In this document: piece by piece, positions 55,955 through 64,000 of the stretch | Position numbering within the stretch: position 1 is the stretch's first letter | How the letters are laid out: each line of letters begins with the position of its first letter | Assembly: GCA_960531495.1 (NCBI GenBank) | Contig: OY482854.1 | Span: 7,848,259-7,912,258, forward strand | DNA from: Zeus faber | Taxonomy: Eukaryota > Chordata > Actinopteri > Zeiformes > Zeidae | DNA: 64,000 bases | Direction of reading: 5' to 3' | Notes under the pieces: model-generated | Database searches by the model: none | Told to the model about the DNA's origin: nothing | What the model saw: only the letters and a program-made list of their open reading frames with translations | Position numbers and translations under genes: made by a program

Positions 55955-57273
55955 AAGGATGTACAGATTTATTGGCCATACAGTGGTGTCGGCCGATATT
56001 TGCCTTGTTGACTGCCATCACCCTATCGGCAAATAAGATGACATTCACGGATGGCAGTGGCCAATGTTTATCTGTTGTGTCGCATCAATTTGGCACTGAC
56101 TAAATGTTGTGTTGGCAGGGCTGGCTCTTCCTATAGGTGACATAAGCGGCCGCCAATTTGCGCACCTGTCTACCTCTCCAATGGTACCGGTGTTGGCAAC
56201 CCAGGCGCGATCAGTGTGCCAAAGCAGTGTGTTTTTATCTTAGATGTAGGTTATTTAATTTTACCCCATTTCCTTATGGAACAAAACAAGCACCCTGTAT
56301 AATCGGTACACGGGAATGGGATAATGGCAATTTCTGAACGGAACAGGGGAATGAGGCTGAGGTACTACGGCAAAACCAAACAAGCGTGACAATATGTTGC
56401 TATCGTGATGTACAAAGACTGCAACAAAATGTATTAAACAAAATGATTTTGTGTCTGTTATTATGTATTTGTATTTGTACAAGTAAAAACATGGACCTGC
56501 AACTTCATCACTGGACCAACCGTGCCACAAGAGCCCACCACGTCCAAATACTCCTTTTGCTTCCTCGCTATATAGCACCATTACCTCCATGTAATGAATT
56601 AATAGAAAAAAACAACTTTTATATCAATCCAAAGTTTTTATCCAAGCCATTTAAGTGTGATATTCCAGAGAAATCTACCGGCTCCGTAAATTCCAGCAGT
56701 CACAGCAAACATGTGCAGTAGAGGCGGCTCCTCGCTTTCTCTGTCTGTAAGGTATCTACATAACATCCGGCTGTTATTCCACCGTGGAGGACAGCAAAAA
56801 GTAAAATCATTTGAACTTTGATTGTTGATCTGATTTTATCAACAATCAAATCGATTTAATTTTATTTTAACTTTACTGCTTTTCTCATCGATTTTACATT
56901 TACATTTAATAATATTTAATTTGTTTCCCAAAAATATTTTTTGTTGGACTATGAAAGTACTGAAAAGTTCTTCTTGAGAAGGTAGTTGTATAGCAGGCTG
57001 AAAATGCTTTTGAAACAAATAGTTTTCACTAAAATAATCGTTGTCATGTGCAACGTTATTTTTAAAGTTGTTTCATGCTGAAGTAATTTAAAACAGTTCA
57101 GTTATTTTTTAATAATGAATATTTCTTTGCTTCCCTGTTACAAAAGGGTGAATACATCGCAACAAAAGCAAATTAAAATAAAAGAAAACATTGGTATTGA
57201 CATCGGCTATCAGCCGAATTGTTATTTCAAACATCATTATAGGCTATGAATTTCCCAATCGGTGCTTCCTTAT
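55955..57273. mobile_element. Non-autonomous hAT-like element inserted in the Rex3-like LINE
   Basis: Flanked by GAGATACT (55947-55954) and GAGATTTT (57274-57281), an 8-bp duplication with two mismatches, the size used by hAT elements. Ends are inverted: AAGGATGTACAGATT on the left and, reverse-complemented, AAGGAAGCACCGATT on the right. Subterminal text GGCCGATATTTGCC on the left and CATCGGCTATCAGCCGA on the right fits a known style of fish hAT. The interior has no transposase that I recognise; a frame at 56386-56721 is open but motif-free. Confidence 0.75.
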
Positions 57274-57281
57274 GAGATTTT

Positions 57282-57870
57282 TAAACTCCTCCACTTGGGT
57301 CAGTTGCTCTGTCTCCACCCAGAGGGCACAATCATAGCATAGCCTCAGATTTGGATATGCTGACCCTCATCCCTGGCGCATCACACTTGGCTTAAATGAT
57401 TGCAGTGAATGTTGGAGATCACAGTCTGATGAGGCAGAGACATCATCTGCAAGAAGCAAAGATGCCCCCAAACTGGATAGATCAGCGCATCCTTTCTGGA
57501 GCCAAACAGCCACGGGGAACGGATTTGATTTAAAGGTGAGGACACAAAAACAACTCTCGTCCCGATTGAGTCAGGACCGAATGGTGTGCAGCAGTGGGTC
57601 GCATCCATACTCCCGTAGTACCTCCCACAGAACACCCTCGGGGCCCACAGATATAGGTTCTTTTCCAAGTGTCCAATATTCCCATTACCCCTCAAGGATC
57701 CGTGAGAGACTGAAGAGTTGGTCTGTTGGAAACTGTTTGTTCCTCCTGTGTCCAAGGTTGCACCATCGGCCGGATCGTCCTTTCCAGTACACGGGCATAG
57801 GCTTTCCCAGGGAAGGTAGGCACTTTGATCCCTTCAAGGAAGACACCTAAGAAATGTGACTTTACCTTAT
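57282..57870 (-). pseudogene. Rex3-like reverse transcriptase, region around and after the active site
   Basis: On the minus strand 57310-57480 covers text like LRVSISKSEA-type sequence (near 57370) preceded by the LxxLF...SSDCDLQHSL region (57400-57470), as found after the FADD box of the family: CATCATCTGCAAGAAGCAAA at 57445-57464 is the reverse complement of the FADDV codons, here LLLADDVS-like. Further to 57870 the frames are badly decayed but still carry WTQEEQTVSNRPT-like short pieces. Lower certainty past 57700. Confidence 0.6.
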
Positions 57871-58414
57871 TCATGAAGCAGCACTGTTAAAGATCCTCCA
57901 GTGTTGCAGTAAACATCCTTAAATTGCATTAAATGTATTGATATATCGTCCCTTTGGCTAAACATCCAAACGCAAGTGTTGCTTATGCTATGGGCACACT
58001 ACACAACTTCCAAAAACGTTAGATCGCTGTACTGTTAACACTACACAACTTCCTGTCTTGTGATCAGGAATCTTGCAGTCATGTGGTTTGCACACTACAC
58101 GACTGATTGGTGACGGCGCGTCACACATTAGAAGATCTTTCACCAGGAGGAATCCCCAACAAGTCTGTCTGGCCTCCAAACTACATTTTGTCACGAAAAC
58201 ACACGTGAGGATTGGCACAGGAAATGATTCAATACTATGCGCGGGACAGGATTATTTATCTTTTATTATATTCTCAATCACTGGAGAAAAACATATAAAA
58301 GCAGAATTGAATTAACAAACATCTCAAAAACCTAAAGATGATTGAATTTAGATTGATTGATTAGTTTGATTGATGTATTAAAAAAAAAAATACATATTAT
58401 ATATATATATATAT
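57871..58414. other. No feature recognised
   Basis: CACTACACAACTTCC occurs twice (57995-58009 and 58040-58054) and CACACTACACGACTGATTGG at 58090, a small local repetition. An A-run and TA-run (58379-58413) adjoin family F copy C. Confidence 0.45.
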
Positions 58415-59519
58415 ATGAGACCCAACACAGCGAAACCCGTACTTCTGCTACCCATGACTTTTTTTTTTTTTTCAAATCATTTGAAAGTTGAGAATCACTT
58501 GGGCGAATCAAGTTAATATTTTTAAAGCAATGGCGTGTTAATGAGGGTGCTGCACATTGTGTTTCTGAGATAATCACCTTCAAATTTTTCCCCAAACTTG
58601 GCTTCATTCAGCCAGCTTCCAGAATGCAAATGATTTGGAGGACCAACAGAGGCACATGGCTACTTGCCACATGGCCACTTGACATCCTGCTGAATGGGGC
58701 AATATCTGCATGGTTCTTGTGTTAATAGAGAATGTTGAACAGTGTCATCGACACACAAAATCGTTGTTTTAAAAATAGCTTTAACTTAAGAGTAACAATA
58801 TACATGTTTTATGAAAGTGGAATTATTTAGAAGTTTAAAAGGGCAGACATCACAACAAAACATTGGTATATGCACCCCTCCAGAGTGAATGTAATGTACA
58901 GGTTATCAATGAATAAAACTATGTACAATAATGTCTGTCAATAATATTAGTCTCTGTATATCAACCTGGGTGTGTCATTATATATCTAAATGTGCGTACG
59001 TCAAATATCTTGAAAGTTTTTGGCCCCTGGCCGCATTTGTGCTCTGGTTACACTGACTTGGATCGAGCGCACTGGACAGATTAATGTCTCCGATATGATT
59101 TAGTGCTTCCACCACCCAATCCAGATGAAAGTTTTCACAGACAAGTAAAACTGAACGCTTCTCGACACGGAAGTGACGTTAGCATCTTCACATCACATGT
59201 AATATGGAGGAATGATTTTCACCTGGACGGGCGCTTTAAAGGACATGATCGATCGGCGTTTGCACTGTTCAGCAACTCGGTGAAGTGAACTGTGTTTCGG
59301 CATGTAATCTTACAGGAATATTTAACTCGACATTCAACATTTCTCTACTAAATCTGCTACGTAAAACTACATTTATTTACTCCTACTGAAACACAAAGGA
59401 ACAGGAATCCGGAAAAATCGAATTTTCCCTCTTGAAAGCTTTTTTCAATTTATTTCGGGGCTCGTGGAGACTTTAGAAATGCTTGACAGTACGGATTTTG
59501 CTGTGGTGGGTCACATATG
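58415..59519 (-). mobile_element. Family F DNA transposon, copy C
   Basis: The best terminal inverted repeat in the family: TATGAGACCCAACACAGCG at the left and, reverse-complemented, TATGTGACCCACCACAGCA at the right, with AAACCCGTAC/AAATCCGTAC continuing. Left module (TTTCAAATCATTTGAAAGTT, CAGCCAGCTTCCAGAATGCA) and right module (TTCACCTGGACGGGCGCTT, AAGTGAACTGTGTTTC) match copies A and B. CGGAAGTGACGT at 59168-59179. The first-exon ORF is mostly deleted; about 59055-59150 retains only its ends. Confidence 0.8.
59168..59179 (-). promoter_or_regulatory. CRE/ETS-like composite motif of family F, copy C
   Basis: CGGAAGTGACGT, identical to copy B (47729-47740) and to the reverse complement in copy D (62577-62588), although surrounding sequence has diverged. 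Confidence 0.55.
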
Positions 59520-59959
59520 TATGTCCCATGACCCACCGAGTCCCAACCCGTCACATTTCGCAGCACTGTACTGTTAGCTGTTCGTCATCGGATATTCCTT
59601 TTTTGTCCAAAACGAGATGATATATTCCTTTATGAGATTATATGTTCCTTTATTTTCCTCAAGTACTTTTCTCTTGACATATTTTAAAAAACTGCGTTTG
59701 ATTTCTAAATATTAGATAAATATTTTATAGTCGAGGCTACCTGATCCACCAGCATTTCACAGGGGGAAAAACATCACTCCCCAACTTCTTCCCTTCCCTT
59801 TAATGCAAACATGCAGATCAAGATCATCCTACCATATTCCATGTGATGTGAAGTCACAATATGAAACCGATTTTATATTAATGAATGATGAAGATATTTT
59901 CTCAGAAAAATACATTGAAAATTATCTCATTGAAGGAGTATAGCACTATCCAAATTAAC
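59520..59959. other. Mostly unassigned; holds a short inverted fragment of family F
   Basis: 59812-59880 (CAGATCAAGATCATCCTACC, ATATTCCATGTGATGTGAAG, TCACAATATGAAACCG) is a reverse-oriented piece of the family F promoter-side module. The rest shows no feature. Confidence 0.5.
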
Positions 59960-60480
59960 CATTTAAAGCAGCACTATGTAACTTTTGGTATTTGTGGTTT
60001 GGCACCCCTACACTTTCTGGGTGCAATTGCACTTTCACACCACTGTCGTAAAGCACGGTCCAGTGTTCGAAAATAACTTAAAGGACAAATTTGAACCTTA
60101 TCAGTCGCTTTTCAACAACAGTCTATGTTACAAACACCGATGGAATGGACAGCACACCTGTACACACGTGACTTAATGAAAGTGAGATGCAGGTGCCAGG
60201 CACACCACTGACCCATGTCATCCGCCCCGTCGGGGAGATGGAGACATTTTAATTTATCGGGTTTTTTTAAAATTAGTTTTACCAGGCAAAAAAAACTAAT
60301 TACCGGAGCCAAACATCAAGAAAGGGACACAGTGCCATAAAGTGTAAGACACTATTTCCATGCTTTCGCACCCAAACACTGAGGTTACATAATGCAAGAA
60401 CAGGCCTTCAGGGGGCGGGTGGGAATGAAAAAGGTGCCATTCTTCAAATTACAACTCAGTGTACCATCAATGGTAATTGG
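59960..60480. repeat. Probable interspersed DNA-element repeat
   Basis: TTTAAAGCAGCACTATGTAAC followed by TTTTGG and GGTTTGGCACCCCTACACTT is a start commonly seen in abundant fish non-autonomous elements. Further on are CAGGGGGCGGGTGGGAATG-like and GTGCCATTCTTCAAATTACA. Termini not established. Confidence 0.45.
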
Positions 60481-60489
60481 AGTTACACC

Positions 60490-62254
60490 GCTGGGGATCA
60501 GCGCACACTCTGAGTGTCTGAGTATAAGGTCAGGAGGGCTCTGATGCGTGTGAACACCAGGAAAGCTGGGGCCCAGATGGCATATCTGGGTGAGTACTAA
60601 AGACCTGTGCTAACCAGCTAGCCCCAGTGTTCACTAGGATATTCAACGCCTCCCTGGCTGAGTCAGTGGTCCCGTCCTGCTTCAAGAGGACCACTGTCAT
60701 TCCTGTTCCGAAGATCGCCTCTCCAGCCTGCCTGAATTACTACCGTCTGGTGGCCATCACCCTGGTGGTCATGAATTGCTTCAAGAGGGTGATTAAGGAT
60801 TACATTTGCAAATCCCTCCCCCGCTGCAGTTTGCGTACCGGCCGAACAGATCCACAGACGATGCTGTGGATCTGCAAGCCATGCTCATGCACATATATGG
60901 CTGGACGGGGGCATATGTGAAATTGCTGTTCATTGACTTCAGTTAACTTTCAATAACATAGTCCCCACCAGACTGTCTGTCAAGCTGCGGGAGCTAGGAC
61001 TGAGCACTCCGCTGTGTGCCCGGATCCTGGACTTCTCTCAGCCCAGCCCCAGGTGGTTAGGGTGGGAAGGCACATGTCCAGCTACCTCACTCAGAACAAA
61101 GGATCCCCCAAGGGCTTCATCCTCAGCCCCCTAGTGTACTCCCTGTACACACATGACTGTGTGGCCTGAACCAGCTCAAACACCATCATCAAGTTTGCTG
61201 ACGACGCTGTCGTGGTGGGCCTGATCACTGACGACGATGAGAAGGCCTACCGTGAGGAGGTGGCTGACCTGTAACTCTGGTGCAAGGACAACAGCCTCCT
61301 CCAGAACGTCACCAAAACTTAGGAGCTGATTGTGGACATCAGGAGGGTATTCCAACCGAGGACGCCTGCACCGTTGGTGATTAATGGTACTTCTGTTGAT
61401 AGGGTGAGCAGATTCAAGTACCTGAGAGTCCACATCACAGAGGATTTAACATGGACTTTACATACAGACACTGATGAGAAAGGCGAAGCAGTGTCTTTGC
61501 CACTTCAGGCAGCTAAAGACATTCGGGTTCTCTGACCCTGAATGTCTTTCTAACCCTCAAGTCCTTCTACTCTGGAGCAGTGGAGAGCATCGAAAAATGT
61601 ATCTTTGACAGGCAACACCACTGCCTGGTTTGGGAACTGTATTGCTCAGGACAGGCGGGGGCCCTGCAGAAGGTGGTGTGTTCAGCTGAACGTACCACTG
61701 GAACTACCCTCCCCTCCCGCCAGGACTCATACACCACGAGCTCAGAGCCTGCAGGATCATGAAGGATCCTCATCACCCCAACAACGGACAGTTCCAGCAA
61801 GCCATAAGGACTGAAAATGCTGAACTCACAAGGGGTCCTCTCAATAAGTACTGAGTCGATCACACTACCTTAGCATGTAGCATACTGTACTGCATACTGT
61901 ATCACTGTTCTGGGTTGCTGCATACTGCATTGTATTGTTGTTCTTTTCGGTGTTACTGTTTTGCTTTTTCGTACTATTGTATACTATACTGTAAATATTT
62001 TTTACTGCCCATATCTGTAGATTCAAATGATATCTTATTATATTTTATATTATATATTATTCACTAACTGCATTACGTTTTAGGAATCAGTTTGTTTCAG
62101 TTAGTTAGCTAAGTAGGTATTAGGTTAGTTATTTTCTTCTGTTCAGTAACTATTGTGCATTATCTCCGGGTGCGTTGCAAAGGCATTTCACTGCACATAT
62201 ATATAAAGGTACTATATATGTGTGTCACGAATAAACCTCTTGAATCTTGAATCT
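60490..62254 (+). mobile_element. L2-like LINE, RT to 3' end, plus strand
   Basis: The longest L2-like copy: RT from about 60500, C-terminus to 61800, 3' UTR to AATAAACCTCTTGAATCTTG at 62230-62250. The 5' part with the endonuclease is absent (5' truncation). Several stops and frameshifts. Sister copies: 21990-23860 and 43890-44710, both minus. Confidence 0.85.
60500..61800 (+). pseudogene. L2-like LINE reverse transcriptase
   Basis: Blocks in order: YKVRRALMRVNTRKAG (60520), ASLAESVVPSCFKRTTVIPV (60650), SPACLNYYRLVAITLVVMNC, then decayed palm text with LLFIDFS-like codons at 60930. The active site reads TIIKFADDAVVVG with FADD at 61194-61205. Then follow DDDEKAYREEVADL, stop, LWCKDNSLLQNVTKT, stop, and VNRVSRFKYLRVHITEDLTW-type text to 61470. 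The C-terminus includes QHHCLVWELYCSGQAG near 61610. In-frame TGA/TAA/TAG codons at about 61166, 61273 and 61320 and several frame changes rule out function. Confidence 0.85.
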
Positions 62255-62576
62255 AAAGTACACAGTGGGTCACATATGATATTTTTCAGGGGTTTTTTTT
62301 GTATTTACATCATTTGTCTTTTTTTTTATCTCTCAACATATTTTCACAACCAAGGTTGATTTAAAATTAGCAGAAAACAGCACTGAACAATGCCGATCGA
62401 TGTTTTCCTTTAAAGTGACCATCCAGGTGAAGATCATTCATCCATTTTCCATGTGATATGAAGTCACAATGTGAAACGGTTTTGATAGAATTCAACCTTT
62501 AAATCCTACTACTCTTACACACACGGAGCCACTGTTGTGAAATAGTGAAGAAGAAAACCCTTTGCGTCATGCACCT

Positions 62577-62588
62577 ACGTCACTTCCG
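62577..62588 (+). promoter_or_regulatory. CRE/ETS-like composite motif of family F, copy D
   Basis: ACGTCACTTCCG, in the orientation of the downstream ORF. Same 12-mer as in copies B and C. Confidence 0.55.
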
Positions 62589-62628
62589 TAAACAGATGGT
62601 TAAAGCGCAGCACGGGGGTGTTTCAGTC

Positions 62629-62968
62629 TCACTTGTCTGTGAAAACTTTCTTTGTATCGTTATAGACTACGCAAAGCGGATGGCGGAAGCTCTGAATCAT
62701 ATTTCGGAACTTAATCTGACCAGTGAGATAGATCCAAGTCAGTGTTATGGCGACGTGGAGAACGACGGCGCTGCTGAATCTGATATTACTCCCGACTTAG
62801 GGAACATTTCAAACAGCAGATTTCGTACTTAATGTGATGATGAAACAGAATACTCTCAAGAACCATCGGAGGAGATCGACGATACGTCCGTTGTTGTTAT
62901 GGAAGAAGTCGATGACGTGATGAAGTCCGTTGAGGTTGGTGACAGATTTTCGGATTTCAGATTTTCTG
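62629..62968 (+). pseudogene. Family F first-exon-like ORF, copy D
   Basis: The plus frame reads VCENFLCIVIDYAKRMAEAL, NHISELNLTSEIDPSQC and YGDVENDGAAESDITPDL, then NISNSRFRT and a TAA at 62830-62832. If the stop is read past in the same frame, acidic text follows (DDETEYSQEPSEEIDDTS, VVVMEEVDDVMKSVEVGD) as far as about 62944. The same two parts are recognisable in copy B. Length and composition suggest a small acidic N-terminal exon of a transposase or accessory protein. I do not recognise the family. Confidence 0.5.
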
Positions 62969-63113
62969 AGACTCATGATATTGATAAACTCTACATTTTG
63001 TTGTGTTGTCCATACTTTTAAACTCCAAAATGATTCCACCTCTATAAAACATGTTTATTCTTACTGTTAAATAACAGCTTTTTTAAAACAAAATTAGTTG
63101 TGTGATGTTGAGC

Positions 63114-63668
63114 TTATTTAGTTTATTTATTTAAGCGAGGCATTGTTTTTCAAATTTTAATCTTGGGGCAATCTTGCTGTTCTACGCTTGACAATAAAAA
63201 GTTTATTCGTCATTATTAAAAAATATTTAAGATGCGCAGAAGAGAATGTATTGGAGGCAGATAATCCGCTGTGGTGACCCCAAACGGGAGCAGCCGAAAG
63301 AAAAAAAAGAAAGTCATTATTAAAAAGTTTATTGGTAAAAATTAAAACCTAAGAAAGCCCAATATTTTATCTCAAAAGCATCCCAAATTACTTTCCTACG
63401 CTACAGTATGTATGTTTGAATTTACAAAGTTAAAGCATCGTAAAAAAGGATTGCTGTTCTAAAGTCACAGCCAAAGAACACTGGCGAAGGCAGGTGTAGC
63501 CGCCGTAAAATTTAATCTGATCATAAAAGTCGGTGTGTGCAATCGCGAAGGTCCACGATAAAAAAAAAAAATAATAAAAAAAAGAGCCGTCAGCGTTTTT
63601 TTTCTGGAAACTCTTGGTTTAAACTTGCTTCCCTCGTAGTTGTCAGAGTTCATAAGAGCTTGAAAGAG
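63114..63668. other. Mostly unassigned; RTE tail at 63235-63312
   Basis: ATTGGAGGCAGATAATCCGC, TGTGGTGACCCCAAACGGGA and GCAGCCGAAAGAAAAAAAAG at 63250-63312 form the 3' end of an RTE LINE (compare 41800-41856). The rest is AT-rich without a gene. Confidence 0.6.
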
Positions 63669-63690
63669 TGCGTGTGTTTGTGTGTGCGTT

Positions 63691-63726
<36 letters not shown>

Positions 63727-63762
63727 TATGTGTGTGTGTGTGTGTGTCTGTGTATGTATGTG
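63669..63762 (+). repeat. (GT)n microsatellite
   Basis: Interrupted GT tract of about 94 bp with GTGCGT, CTATG and GTATGTATGT variants. Confidence 0.95.
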
Positions 63763-64000
63763 TACCTCGGGGAAAACACAAACATATGGACACACGCACT
63801 AATGCATTAAAAGTTCCTGTATTACAGGAAGTTCAGATTTTACATAAAAAAATGATGGAATGTCAGTCAACAATTGAGAAACAATCGTCATGTGGTGGCT
63901 GTCACACCTGTCTTCAGTCTAGTTACTCGGCCCTGGGATCATGGGTGGCTGTGCACCTGTTGCTCATCAGAGCAATTGATGAGAATAGGTTAAATCACCC

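Larger units (their letters stand above)
55434..57870 (-). mobile_element. Rex3-like (RTE clade) LINE, minus strand, split by a hAT-like element
   Basis: On the minus strand the 3' end is a GATG tail (CATC repeats at 55440-55455), preceded by the RT C-terminus (55473-55870). Upstream coding sequence resumes at 57274 and continues to about 57870. The 1.3 kb between is a separate DNA element flanked by an 8-bp duplication. A GATG-repeat tail is characteristic of Rex3 in teleosts. The 5' part of the element is missing. Confidence 0.75.
62268..63113 (+). mobile_element. Family F DNA transposon, copy D (opposite orientation)
   Basis: In reverse orientation to A-C: it opens near CAGTGGGTCACATATGATAT (an end motif), has TATCTCTCAACATATTTTC (shared with copy A reversed) and ACTTCATGTGATATGAAG-type text, the CRE/ETS motif at 62577-62588 and the first-exon-like ORF at 62629-62832. 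It continues to CCAAAATGATTCCACCTC and AATAACAGC, shared with copy B. The distal end module with the other terminus is absent. Confidence 0.7.

Noticed and set aside
56386..56721. 111-codon frame inside the hAT-like element as a possible transposase
   Set aside because: No hAT motif (no C-x2-C finger, no AHxLNL block, no ERxFS tail). Likely chance.

Overview
The window looks like teleost fish DNA, probably from a spiny-rayed (percomorph) species. The basis is its repeat content: L2-like, L1-like, RTE and Rex3-like LINEs, two tRNA-derived SINE families, Tc1 and hAT DNA transposons, Ty3/gypsy and gamma-type endogenous retroviruses, and many (AC)n tracts. I found no host protein-coding gene, rRNA gene, canonical tRNA gene, operon or CRISPR array that I can support. 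Nearly every recognisable coding stretch is a decayed fragment of a transposable element. The rest is AT-rich intergenic or intronic DNA.

Layout. 1-5566: endogenous retrovirus ERV-1 on the minus strand (gag, protease-like segment, RT, RNase H, running off the left edge), interrupted by a tRNA-SINE and by a LINE tail with a restriction-endonuclease-like domain. 5567-8670: a second SINE copy, an L2-like scrap, two decayed hAT transposases and another SINE. 8783-10676: a DNA transposon here called family F, with an internally deleted Tc1 inserted in it. 10.7-17.7 kb: mostly unannotated, with one interspersed repeat and (AC)n tracts. 17.7-28 kb: a nested cluster bounded by two related minus-strand LTRs; inside are gypsy RT and integrase fragments, a plus-strand LINE split by a SINE, an L2-like LINE split by another SINE, and pol pieces of a second retrovirus, ERV-2. 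31-32.9 kb: an L1-like LINE 3' half. 33.5-33.9 kb: a possible solo LTR. 38.7-46.3 kb: an approximately 80-bp minisatellite invaded by a gypsy element and by an RTE tail with a 20-bp target duplication, then a LINE RT, a telomere-like tract, an L2 3' end and a second RTE tail. 46.9-48.2 kb: family F copy B. 49-53.5 kb: microsatellites, an 840-bp degenerate array and a perfect hairpin. 55.4-57.9 kb: a Rex3-like LINE interrupted by a hAT-like element. 58.4-63.1 kb: family F copies C and D on either side of an L2-like LINE.

No functional system of cooperating genes is visible. The record is one of repeated nested transposition. The most interesting unit is family F: four related copies with terminal inverted repeats, an identical 12-bp CRE/ETS-like promoter motif in three copies, and a conserved short acidic first-exon-like ORF. 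I cannot place it in a known transposon superfamily. All assignments come from reading the sequence and translations by eye; boundaries of decayed repeats are approximate.
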